From the NCBI GenBank assembly GCA_965228615.1, contig CBDDHT010000002.1:248001-312000 (forward strand): a stretch of 64,000 bases of DNA. Reading direction: 5' to 3'. The translations under genes and the position numbers were made by a program. Below, in pieces: positions 1 through 7,985 of this stretch; within the stretch, counting starts at the first letter, position 1; each line of letters opens with the position of its first letter. This stretch comes from CBDDHT01 sp965228615 (GTDB lineage Bacteria; Pseudomonadota; Alphaproteobacteria; Rhizobiales; Methyloligellaceae). The notes beneath the pieces were generated by a model. The model was not told the DNA's origin. It ran no database searches and saw only the letters and a list, made by a program, of their open reading frames with translations.

Positions 1-1041
1 CCGGAAGATATCGTTGCCGGTCTCAAGGAACTCGGGCTATTCGGGGCGATGATTCCGGAGGCCTATGGCGGGCTCGGTCTGACACCTGCCCTTTATGCAC
101 GGGTCATCGAGCGGATTGCCGGCACATGGATGTCCGTCACCGGTTTCCTCAACTCCCATCTGATCATGGCCTATATCGTCGACACGATGGGGTCTGAGGA
201 GCAGCGACAGCGTTTTCTCCCGCGTTTCGCGACGGGTGAGATCCGCGGTGGGATCGCTTTGACCGAGCCCGATTGCGGCACTGATCTGCAGGCGATCCGA
301 ACCAATGCCCGCCGCGATGGCGACGACTATGTGATCAATGGCGCCAAGACCTGGATCACCAATGCCATGTATGGCGACTGCATGGCGGTTCTGGTGAAGA
401 CCGATCCGGATGCCGATCCGCGCCACAAGGGCATGAGCCTGTTCATCGCGGAGAAGGGGCCCGGATTCAATGTACCCCGAAAGCTCAACAAGCTCGGTTA
501 TCGCGGAATCGATACCGGTGAAATCCTGTTTGAGGATTATCGCGTTCCGGCGGCCAATCTGATCGGCGGCGAAGGCGTTGGCTTGAAATGTGCGATTTCC
601 GGTTTGGAGCTGGGGCGGGTCAATATCGCGGCCCGCGGCGTCGGTATGGCCCAGGCCGCACTCGATGAGGCCGTCAAGTACAGCCAGCAGCGCAAGTCCT
701 TCGGTAAGCCCCTTCATGCCCATCAGGCCGTCGCGCTCAAGCTTGCCGACATGGTCACCCGTGTCCAAGCTGCCCGGCTTCTCACAGAGCAAGCCGCCAA
801 CGCTCTGACGCGAGGCGAGCGTGCCGACTTCGAGGCCGGTATGGCCAAACTGTTCGCTTCGGAGGCCGCCCTGGAAAATGCCGTAGACGCGATGCGCATT
901 CATGGCGCCTATGGCTATTCCAGGGAGTTCCCGGTCGAGCGGCTCTATCGCGATGCGCCGCTGCTCTGCATCGGCGAGGGGACCAACGAAATTCAGAAGC
1001 TGGTCATCGCCAAGCGTCTGATCGAACAAAATCCGATTTGA
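1..1041 (+). CDS. Acyl-CoA dehydrogenase, 5' end outside window
   Basis: FAD-dependent alpha,beta-dehydrogenation of an acyl-CoA, with electrons passed to ETF. The reading frame is open from base 1, so the N-terminus is missing; 346 residues remain of a family that usually has about 380. Visible signatures are the flavin/substrate segment LTEPDCGTD (near 259-285), KTWITNA, and the C-terminal GEGTNEIQ (about 973-996), whose Glu matches the catalytic base of medium- and short-chain enzymes. A family III CoA-transferase starts 21 bp downstream, suggesting one operon that activates and oxidises a carboxylic acid. The exact substrate cannot be read from sequence; glutaryl-CoA-type enzymes are also often paired with a CoA-transferase. 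Confidence 0.93.
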   Translation, partial: PEDIVAGLKELGLFGAMIPEAYGGLGLTPALYARVIERIAGTWMSVTGFLNSHLIMAYIVDTMGSEEQRQRFLPRFATGEIRGGIALTEPDCGTDLQAIRTNARRDGDDYVINGAKTWITNAMYGDCMAVLVKTDPDADPRHKGMSLFIAEKGPGFNVPRKLNKLGYRGIDTGEILFEDYRVPAANLIGGEGVGLKCAISGLELGRVNIAARGVGMAQAALDEAVKYSQQRKSFGKPLHAHQAVALKLADMVTRVQAARLLTEQAANALTRGERADFEAGMAKLFASEAALENAVDAMRIHGAYGYSREFPVERLYRDAPLLCIGEGTNEIQKLVIAKRLIEQNPI

Positions 1042-1062
1042 CGACAAGAAGGACTTAGTTCT

Positions 1063-2253
1063 GTGCTGCCACTGGATGGCGTAACGATACTGGCAGTGGA
1101 GCAGTATGGAGCAGGCCCTTTCGGCACGATGCTGCTCGGCGATCTCGGTGCCGAGGTTATCAAGATCGAGAATCCAAGCGATGGCGGCGACATGAGCCGC
1201 GGCGTCGGCCCCTTCTTTATGGAGGATGGGTCAAGCCAGTTCTTCCATTCCTTTAATCGAAACAAACGCAGTCTGACGCTCAATCTGAAGTCACCGGAAG
1301 GCCAGGAGCTGCTGCACAAGCTGGTCGCACAAGCCGACGGGCTGCTGGACAATCTGCGTGGCGACCTGCCTGAAAAACTCGGCCTGACTTATGAAGATCT
1401 GAAAGCGATCAATCCCAAGATCGTCTGTGCGCATCTTTCGGCCTATGGCCGCGAAGGGTCACGAAAAGACTGGCCTGGTTACGATTATCTGATGCAGGCC
1501 GAAGCGGGATATCTCAGCGTCACGGGCGACCCGGACGGTGCGCCCGAGCGTTTCGGGCTCTCGGTCGTCGACCTGATGACGGGATTGATGTCGGTGTTCG
1601 GTCTCGTCTCCGGCATTGTCGGAGCCAGAGCCAGCGGAAAAGGCATGGATGTCGATGTCAGTCTCTTCGACACCGCGCTTCACAATGTCGGCTATCTGGC
1701 GTCCTGGTATTTGAATTCTGGGCACGTCCAGGGCCGTGAGGCGCGCTCCTCTCATCCCTCGCTCACGCCATCGCAGCTTTATCGCACGAAGGATGGCTGG
1801 CTATTCGTCATGTGCAACAAGGAGAAGTTCTGGCCGGTCCTGGCGCGACAGCTCGGGCATGAGGAATGGGCCGACGATCCACGCTTCTCAACCTTCAAAG
1901 CGCGGCTGGAGAACAGAACGCTCGTGACTGAGATGCTCGATAAAGTTCTCATGCAACGCACGACAGCCGAATGGCTTGAGCATCTGAGCGGCGTTGCTCC
2001 GGTCGCCCCTGTCTTCGATGTGAAGGAAGCACTTGAGAACCCCTTCGTCGCGGAGCAGGGCCGCATTGGACCCTATACCGATGACAAGGGTGAGGAGGTC
2101 GTGCGTATGCTGACGGGGCCGGTTCGGATTGCAGGAGAGGCGCTTCCCAACAAGGCCGGGCCGGCACTTGGTGCCGACACGGACGATATTCTTGATCGCC
2201 TTGGTATCGATGCTGAAGAGCGCGCCGCGTTGCACGCAAAAAAGATTGTCTGA
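1063..2253 (+). CDS. CaiB/BaiF family III CoA-transferase
   Basis: Transfers CoA between carboxylic acids through enzyme-bound anhydride intermediates. 396 residues is the normal family length. The N-terminal Rossmann-type segment (GAEVIKIENP, residues about 27-36) and the NRNKRSLTLNLK-like stretch near residue 65 are typical. Start is GTG at 1063 with AAGAAGGA about 9 bp upstream. It follows the acyl-CoA dehydrogenase in the same direction and most likely supplies that enzyme's CoA ester. A second, only moderately similar family III transferase lies at 10981. Substrate unknown. Confidence 0.92.
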   Translation: MLPLDGVTILAVEQYGAGPFGTMLLGDLGAEVIKIENPSDGGDMSRGVGPFFMEDGSSQFFHSFNRNKRSLTLNLKSPEGQELLHKLVAQADGLLDNLRGDLPEKLGLTYEDLKAINPKIVCAHLSAYGREGSRKDWPGYDYLMQAEAGYLSVTGDPDGAPERFGLSVVDLMTGLMSVFGLVSGIVGARASGKGMDVDVSLFDTALHNVGYLASWYLNSGHVQGREARSSHPSLTPSQLYRTKDGWLFVMCNKEKFWPVLARQLGHEEWADDPRFSTFKARLENRTLVTEMLDKVLMQRTTAEWLEHLSGVAPVAPVFDVKEALENPFVAEQGRIGPYTDDKGEEVVRMLTGPVRIAGEALPNKAGPALGADTDDILDRLGIDAEERAALHAKKIV

Positions 2254-2271
2254 AGCGCCAAGTGGTCGCTT

Positions 2272-3237
2272 TCATTGCTCGGTATTGGCGGCTTTTTGTT
2301 TCTCTCGTGCGACCTGCAACTCCCGGCGCATGGTGTAGAGAGCAGCTCCAATGATGATGGCAGCTCCGATGAAGACTTTGGGTTCCGGCCATTCGTCGAA
2401 CCAGATCAATCCGAAGATCGTCGCATAGAACAGACGCAGATAGTCGAGGGGCGCAATGGCGCTGGCTTCGCCGGCGCGGAATGCATAGATGTTGGACATC
2501 TGACCGACCAAAGATACAGCACCAATCGCAATGAGAAGAAGAAGCTCTTCCAGTGTCGGGGTTTTCCAGAACCAGATTGTTGGCGGGAGGGTCAGGAGTC
2601 CAATACCAATGGCCTGGTAGGTCAGGATCGTCACCGGTTTGTCTGTACGTGTCAGCTTTCGGATGATGACCATCACCAGACCTGCCGCGGCGGCGCCGGC
2701 AATGGCCATCAGTCCATAGATATTGAGGCTTTCGCCTCCCTCAGGGCCCGCAACGATCAGCACGCCCACAAATCCAACGGCCATGGCCGACCAGCGCCGA
2801 ACGCCCACGGTCTCGCTGAGAATGACGATGGCAAAAATCGTTATGAAGAAGGTCTTGGCAAAGCCGATCGTGATCACATCGGCCAGAGGCAGATGGAAGA
2901 CGGCCGTGAAGCTCAGAAGCATCGCCGTCAAGGCTGATGCAATGCGGACAAGTTGGAGGTCGAAGCGTGCGGTCGTCAGCACTTCGGGAAATCCACGGGC
3001 GATCACCGGCAGGACCAGCATGATCATGAAGAGTTGGCGAAAGAACAGGATCTCGGTGACGTGCAGCGTTTCACCGGCCGCCTTGATCATGGCGACCATC
3101 GCAGCAAACAAACCGGCTGCGATGAGCATCCAAATGCCGCCGCGAACATTGCCGGGAATAGTATTCCACCAAGCGGTCCGGCGAGCGATTCGGCGCGCCA
3201 CCGCCCCTCGCATACCAGGTGGCGACGCTTCGGGCAT
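2272..3237 (-). CDS. DMT superfamily (EamA) transporter
   Basis: Inner-membrane protein of 321 residues with about ten hydrophobic segments arranged as two EamA repeats, the usual drug/metabolite transporter design. It probably exports or imports a small metabolite; substrate not predictable. A basic N-terminal stretch of about 30 residues precedes the first helix, so a start at a later Met (near 3213) is possible; no strong Shine-Dalgarno sequence decides it. It converges with the CoA-transferase, with 18 bp between the two stops. Confidence 0.88.
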   Translation of the reverse strand: MPEASPPGMRGAVARRIARRTAWWNTIPGNVRGGIWMLIAAGLFAAMVAMIKAAGETLHVTEILFFRQLFMIMLVLPVIARGFPEVLTTARFDLQLVRIASALTAMLLSFTAVFHLPLADVITIGFAKTFFITIFAIVILSETVGVRRWSAMAVGFVGVLIVAGPEGGESLNIYGLMAIAGAAAAGLVMVIIRKLTRTDKPVTILTYQAIGIGLLTLPPTIWFWKTPTLEELLLLIAIGAVSLVGQMSNIYAFRAGEASAIAPLDYLRLFYATIFGLIWFDEWPEPKVFIGAAIIIGAALYTMRRELQVAREKQKAANTEQ

Positions 3238-3324
3238 CTCTAGGGTATATCGGCTTCATCGGCGTCAGGGAATGGCGCTGCGGCGCGACATGGCAGACAT
3301 GCGCTGTGAGAGTAGCGATTTTCG

Positions 3325-4071
3325 CTATGTCTGCGCGCCTCCATTCACCTGAATAAGCTGACCGTTGATGAATGCCCCGCCATCGGACACAAGCATTGCG
3401 GTTGCCGCAGCCACCTCATCCGGATGGCCCAGCCGTCCGACAGGGATAAGCCCGACCTGTGATTGGATGTGAGCTGCCATCTCAGGGTTATCATCATGTT
3501 CCGTCCCGATCGGGCCGGGAGAGATGATATTCACTGTGATGCCTTTCGGACCGAATTCCATTGCTAGCGACTTCGTCAATCCCCAGGCGCCATGCTTGGC
3601 GACGGAGACATGCGGCCGGCTGGCATAGCCCTTGAGGGCGTTCATACCGGCGAAATTGACGATACGCCCCCAACCGCGCTCGACCATTGCGGGAAGGCAG
3701 GCCCTTGCAAGCCAGAACGCGGCATTCAAATCCACGTTGAGAACGCGGTGCCACTCCGCCTCGTCCATTTCGAGAAATGGCGACTTCGGACGGATCGCGG
3801 CATTGTTGACCAGAACGTCAACGGCGCCGAATGCGCCGATCGCAGACTTTGCGACAGATGCGGCCCCTTCCGGGGAGCCGACATCCCCCATTGCAACGAC
3901 GGCATCGACACCGAGACCGCGGGCCTCTTCAGCGACGCTTTCGCATGAATCTTGATCCCGCGATCCATTGACGACGACATTCAAGCCGTCGTTGGCAAGA
4001 GCAAGGGCGACCGCGCGGCCGATATTTTTTCCCGAACCTGTTATCAGCGCCGTGCGGCGCGCTCCGCTCAC
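3325..4071 (-). CDS. SDR-family oxidoreductase, atypical active site
   Basis: Short-chain dehydrogenase/reductase fold of 248 residues. The cofactor loop TGSGKNIGRA (residues 10-19) and NNAA (about 89-92) are clear, and the C-terminus ends in the usual VNGG. The catalytic triad is not canonical: the segment that normally reads YxxxK is HVSVAK here, with Val where the Tyr should be, and the preceding Ser region reads NFAGMN. It starts with GTG 3 bp after the class II aldolase stop, so the two are cotranscribed. It may act on the aldolase product, or the fold may have lost redox activity. Family call is firm, activity is not. Confidence 0.88.
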   Translation of the reverse strand: MSGARRTALITGSGKNIGRAVALALANDGLNVVVNGSRDQDSCESVAEEARGLGVDAVVAMGDVGSPEGAASVAKSAIGAFGAVDVLVNNAAIRPKSPFLEMDEAEWHRVLNVDLNAAFWLARACLPAMVERGWGRIVNFAGMNALKGYASRPHVSVAKHGAWGLTKSLAMEFGPKGITVNIISPGPIGTEHDDNPEMAAHIQSQVGLIPVGRLGHPDEVAAATAMLVSDGGAFINGQLIQVNGGAQT

Positions 4072-4074
4072 CGG

Positions 4075-4848
4075 TCAGTCCTTGTACGACGGATCGATTT
4101 TGTCGAGCTTCCGCATCAATGCCGGCCATTCCAGCTTGCCGACCGGGCGATACCCGCTGTCTGATGCGAATTGCTTCGCGCGCTCGATGGTGACGCGTTG
4201 CACCTCCTCGGGAATTTCCATGGCTTCGGCCCCAGTCTGCTGGAACGCCAACTGGAAGCGGCAGGCACGTTCCGCTCTGAACATCCAGACGAAGGCTTCG
4301 GCAACCGTGCGCCCAACGGTCAGAAGACCGTGATTGCGCAGGACCAGTACATTGTTGTCGCCGAGGTCTCTAGCGATTGTCTCGCGCTCCGCCAGATCCG
4401 TCGCGATGCCCTCATAGTCGTGATAACCCGTCTGGGCGATGACCGCGAGCGACTGCTGGGTAAGCGGCAGGATGCCTTGCTTCTGGGTCGCAACGCCGAC
4501 GCCGGCTGCCGTATGGGTATGGATGACCGCGGCTGCATCGGGGCGGGCCATATGAACCGCGGAGTGGATCGTAAATCCGGCCGGATTGATGTCGTATTCC
4601 GTCTCGCTCAGAATATTGCCGTGCTCGTCGACCTTGACCAGCGACGAAGCTGTGATCTCCTCGAAGAGCAGCCCATAGGGGTTGATCAGAAATTGATCGG
4701 CTGCATCGGGGACACGCGCTGAGAGGTGGGTTGCCAGCAGATCGGTCCATCCATATTCGTGTACGAGCCGATAGGCGGCGGCCAGGTCCACACGCATTTG
4801 CCATTCGGCGGGTGAAATCTCATCGGCGATCTGAGTTGAGACGGCCAT
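4075..4848 (-). CDS. Class II aldolase/adducin family protein
   Basis: Zinc-dependent aldolase or decarboxylase of the fuculose-aldolase fold, 257 residues. The zinc ligands are visible as HTHT (near residue 140) and LRNHG (near 195). Start ATG at 4848 has GAGGA about 9 bp upstream. First gene of a two-gene unit with the SDR behind it. Likely substrates are hydroxy- or keto-acid sugars; some members decarboxylate 3-oxo acid phosphates. The 187-bp gap to the divergent gene at 5036 should hold both promoters. Confidence 0.88.
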   Translation of the reverse strand: MAVSTQIADEISPAEWQMRVDLAAAYRLVHEYGWTDLLATHLSARVPDAADQFLINPYGLLFEEITASSLVKVDEHGNILSETEYDINPAGFTIHSAVHMARPDAAAVIHTHTAAGVGVATQKQGILPLTQQSLAVIAQTGYHDYEGIATDLAERETIARDLGDNNVLVLRNHGLLTVGRTVAEAFVWMFRAERACRFQLAFQQTGAEAMEIPEEVQRVTIERAKQFASDSGYRPVGKLEWPALMRKLDKIDPSYKD

Positions 4849-5035
4849 TATTGTCTGTCCTCACTTTGGCTTGAGCTCATGTCTTTGGCGGAGAGTAGAC
4901 AAGGTCGGGCCTGCAATCCAGAGCGGCGTGTCTGCAAAACATGTGTTTCGCGCAAAAGTGGTATTCTTTTCGCTGGCGTGCATGCGCATCTAGCCGAGAT
5001 GTCGGATGGATGCGCCAGCAGGCGAGGAGGATCAC

Positions 5036-5662
5036 TTGGCACACGACTATCTGCTGATGCTGCGGTTTGTTCTGATCAATCTGGTGGCCTTCGCGCTTGC
5101 AGGTGCGGCCTACCTCCAGGGTTGGCTCACGGCGCTGTTTGGCACGCACATGATCATTCTCTCCGGAATCATCATTGCCGTGTTTCTCTATGGGCTCGCC
5201 CTTGCCGGGCTCAAGGTCTGGCAGACGAGCCGGGCTCTCAATGACGTGAAATCGGGTCAACCGCCTGCCGGCGGGCGCGCTGCAGCTTACCTCGAGTCGA
5301 TTGTCGGCGGAGACGGCGAAGGTCGGTCGATCCGGATCGGAATGTTGCGGCTGAAACTCAGTCACAGAATCGCAATCGTCCGTCACGTCGCCAATTCGCT
5401 CGTTTTCCTTGGTCTTATCGGCACCGTAATCGGTTTCATCATTGCGCTTTCCGGTGTCGATCCGCAGGCCGCGGCCGAGGTCGATACAGTCGGACCGATG
5501 GTCTCGACGCTGATTACCGGTATGTCCATCGCGCTCTACACCACGCTGCTTGGTGCGATTCTGAACGTCTGGCTCATCGTCAATCATCGATTGCTGGCGA
5601 CAGGCACAGTCGACCTTCTCACGGAGATCGTTGCTTTGGGGGAGCGTGGTGCAAGGGCTTGA
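5036..5662 (+). CDS. MotA/TolQ/ExbB-like proton channel subunit
   Basis: Inner-membrane protein of 208 residues with helices near 8-28, 35-58, 125-145 and 165-190. The last two carry the ExbB/TolQ pattern: SLVFLGLIGTVIGFI, then a GPMVSTLITGMSIALYTT-like segment with small residues and Thr. The start is taken as TTG at 5036 because AGGAGG lies 5 bp upstream; an upstream ATG at 5006 lacks this. It overlaps the next gene, which looks like its ExbD/MotB-type partner. No TonB, Tol or flagellar genes are nearby, so the output of this proton-driven complex is unknown. Confidence 0.8.
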   Translation: MAHDYLLMLRFVLINLVAFALAGAAYLQGWLTALFGTHMIILSGIIIAVFLYGLALAGLKVWQTSRALNDVKSGQPPAGGRAAAYLESIVGGDGEGRSIRIGMLRLKLSHRIAIVRHVANSLVFLGLIGTVIGFIIALSGVDPQAAAEVDTVGPMVSTLITGMSIALYTTLLGAILNVWLIVNHRLLATGTVDLLTEIVALGERGARA

Positions 5663-6251
5663 CGATTTCGATGAAGAACACGCGGCCGGGACCGTCTTCC
5701 GGGATGTGTTGCTCCTGGCGCTCATCGGCTTCGTTGCCATGGTCATCATGCTGCTTCCGCACTTGCAGAAGGCCAAGCGAGTTGCCGAGGACCATAAGGC
5801 GCCGGGCAACGTGATCGTCGAAATGCATTGGCCGAGCGACAAGCCTTTTGACGTCGATCTGTGGGTCAAGGCTCCTGGTGCGGGTCCCGTCGGTTTCTGG
5901 AACCAGGGCAATCAGGTCTTCAATCTGCTGCGCGATGATCTCGGGGCCGATGGCGATGCGACTGACGAGAACTATGAGATCTCCTATAGCCGCGGGATCC
6001 CTGCTGGCGAGTATGTGGTGAATGTCCATATGTATGGGCCATTGCCGGCCGGTCAGCTCGTACCGGTCACCGTTGTCGTCAGCGTGCGCAAGTCGCTCGA
6101 TACGACCAACCAATTGCTCAAATCGACCGTCGTTTTGACAACGCACAATCAGGAAGAAACAGCCTTCCGTTTTCGGCTGACCGGTGAAGGCGAACTGGTC
6201 GATGGCAGCGTGACGACGCTCCGCCGATCGCTCATCACAAAGGGCCTTTAG
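5649..6251 (+). CDS. ExbD-like single-span protein with YfaP/DUF2135-like periplasmic domain
   Basis: 200 residues. One N-terminal helix begins FRDVLLLALIGFV; its Asp sits where ExbD/MotB proteins carry the proton-binding Asp. The rest is predicted periplasmic beta-sandwich: DVDLWVKAPG, FWNQGNQ, ISYSRGIPAGEYVVNVHMYG, then VPVTVVV. This order resembles DUF2135/YfaP-type domains and is not the ExbD or OmpA fold (recognised by eye). Start GTG at 5649 or 5646 after GGGGGAG; a TTG at 5631 is also open. Overlaps the ExbB-like gene by 14 bp, so the two are translationally coupled and probably form one complex. Confidence 0.7.
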   Translation: MQGLDDFDEEHAAGTVFRDVLLLALIGFVAMVIMLLPHLQKAKRVAEDHKAPGNVIVEMHWPSDKPFDVDLWVKAPGAGPVGFWNQGNQVFNLLRDDLGADGDATDENYEISYSRGIPAGEYVVNVHMYGPLPAGQLVPVTVVVSVRKSLDTTNQLLKSTVVLTTHNQEETAFRFRLTGEGELVDGSVTTLRRSLITKGL

Positions 6252-6254
6252 GTC

Positions 6255-6773
6255 ATGGATGTCCTGATCTACGTCTTTGCTGCCGCCATCGGTATTGCCG
6301 CCATCCTCGCGAGCATCGCAATCTGGGCCCCCCGCCGTGTTTGGATCCGGGTCGCGGCTGTTTTGGTCACGGCATTGTTCATGCCGCTCGCCTATGTCTT
6401 ATTCACCGGCCTGCTGAGCAAACCCAAGCCCGTCGACTTCGCTTGGTTCGAACGCAATGTGGAGCGCGCAGCCGTTCTTAGCATTTCTCTACACGAGGGC
6501 GAGGCCATCTATCTCTGGCTGAGGCTCGATGGAGAGATGGAGCCGCGATACTACAAGCTGCCCTGGCGGCGGCGGGCTGCTGAAGATCTGGAAGATGCGG
6601 TGGACGCTGTTTCCAAGTCAAAGGGCAGCATCATTCTGAAGCGTCCGTTTTCGCGTCATGGCTTTGAGGAAAACGGCACTCTGAATGTCGAAATTGTACC
6701 GCCGCCATCCATGCCTCAGAAGCCTCCGCCCCGGCCCCCGCAAATATTCAACCCTCGCAGTCCTCAGATCTGA
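6255..6773 (+). CDS. Uncharacterised membrane protein with Pro-rich tail
   Basis: 172 residues that I do not assign to a family. Two hydrophobic segments near residues 3-22 and 30-55 are followed by a soluble domain (about 60-145) and a proline-rich C-terminus (PPPSMPQKPPPRPPQ, about 148-162). It begins 3 bp after the ExbD-like stop, so it is the third gene of the 5036-6773 module. The proline tail could be an extended spacer, as in TonB, or a protein-binding arm. It is not TonB: no C-terminal TonB domain follows. Confidence 0.72.
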   Translation: MDVLIYVFAAAIGIAAILASIAIWAPRRVWIRVAAVLVTALFMPLAYVLFTGLLSKPKPVDFAWFERNVERAAVLSISLHEGEAIYLWLRLDGEMEPRYYKLPWRRRAAEDLEDAVDAVSKSKGSIILKRPFSRHGFEENGTLNVEIVPPPSMPQKPPPRPPQIFNPRSPQI

Positions 6774-6891
6774 GAGGCTTCAGGACATTCAATTCAGGCA
6801 TCGAAAAATCGGTTAGATTTGCAATCCGCGGCTCATGCCCTAGTTTGTCCGCTCGCAACGACCTTGCTTCTCCAGGCCCTCCAGCGACCTC

Positions 6892-7968
6892 ATGGCTGAC
6901 CAAACGGCAACTGCGCCTTGGCGCATAATATTCTGTCTCGCCATCGCCTTTGTCGGCGGCCTGGCGATGGATATTGCCGGTGGGCCGCTGCCATACATGC
7001 TCGGTGGTCTCGCCGCGACGGGAGCTGTGGCCATGATCGGGTGGCCGGTGGCACGGCCTGGCCGGCCCCTTGTGCTCCCGATGCGTGTCGTCATTGGCGT
7101 AATGCTCGGCGCCACCATAACGCCCGAGCTGGTTTCGAAATTATCCGCACTTGGCGGGAGCCTTGTGTTCGTACCGATCTATGTGTTGCTCGTCGCAGTC
7201 CTAGGCACTGCCTACTATCGGTTCGTCGCACGCTTTCCATTGAATGAGGCCTATTTCAGTGCCTTGCCTGGCGGCCTCTACACCATGGTGACGGTTGCCG
7301 AAGATGCAGGCGCAGACGTTCGTCGCGTCTCGCTCGCCCACGCCCTCAGGGTCACGCTCGTGGTCTTTGCGATTCCACTCATAATCCGGCTGCTCTTCGA
7401 TGTGGAGACGGGTACGACTGCCAAAGCGTCGATTGGAATTGTGGAAGTGCCGTATCGTGAGCTGGGCCTGCTCATAGCGGCAGGCATCGTCGGTGGCCTT
7501 GTCGCGATTCGTGTGCGCTTTCCCGGTGCGTTGATCATTTGCCCGATGATCGCGAGTGCAGCGATCCATGTCACAGGGATCAGTAAGGCAAGCCCGCCTT
7601 ATGAGGCTATCGTGGCCGCTCAACTTGTACTTGGGGCCTATATCGGCGCACGCTTCGTTGGTGAAACATTTGCGGCCGTGCGAGTCGGCTTTATCTATGC
7701 CCTCGGTCATGTCACGCTGATGATGGGGATTTCCGTTGCGCTGGCGATCTTCATCGAGCGTTTCGTCGGATTGCCGGTGATTACAGGCGTCTTGGCATTT
7801 GCGCCGGGCGGTCTCGCGGAAATGAGCCTCGTCGCGTTGGGATTAGGGTTGGATGTGGGCTTTGTTGCGACGCTCCATGTCGGGCGTATTCTGGTGATCG
7901 TTATTGCGGCACCTTTTGCATACGAGCAGCTCAAGAGCTGGTTCGAGCCGAACAAGAAAAACGAGTGA
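6892..7968 (+). CDS. AbrB family membrane transporter
   Basis: 358 residues with about ten to eleven hydrophobic helices in two repeats, each carrying a glycine-rich segment (LPGGLYTMVTVAEDAGAD, residues about 124-141; FAPGGLAEMSLVALGLGLD, about 303-321). This is the AbrB/'ammonia monooxygenase' membrane family, thought to be small-molecule permeases related to TctA-type carriers. Start ATG at 6892 is supported by the helix that follows directly. It converges with the MmgE/PrpD gene 17 bp away. Confidence 0.85.
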   Translation: MADQTATAPWRIIFCLAIAFVGGLAMDIAGGPLPYMLGGLAATGAVAMIGWPVARPGRPLVLPMRVVIGVMLGATITPELVSKLSALGGSLVFVPIYVLLVAVLGTAYYRFVARFPLNEAYFSALPGGLYTMVTVAEDAGADVRRVSLAHALRVTLVVFAIPLIIRLLFDVETGTTAKASIGIVEVPYRELGLLIAAGIVGGLVAIRVRFPGALIICPMIASAAIHVTGISKASPPYEAIVAAQLVLGAYIGARFVGETFAAVRVGFIYALGHVTLMMGISVALAIFIERFVGLPVITGVLAFAPGGLAEMSLVALGLGLDVGFVATLHVGRILVIVIAAPFAYEQLKSWFEPNKKNE

Positions 7969-7985
7969 TGCGTTCTGGATCCTTG

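Noticed and set aside
37..1047. Long minus-strand open frame opposite the acyl-CoA dehydrogenase.
   Set aside because: It mirrors the real gene in a high-G+C sequence and shows no protein-family motif.
5036..6251. Zorya-type ZorA/ZorB defence pair.
   Set aside because: The second protein lacks the OmpA/MotB peptidoglycan domain and no ZorC/D/E-like gene is adjacent.
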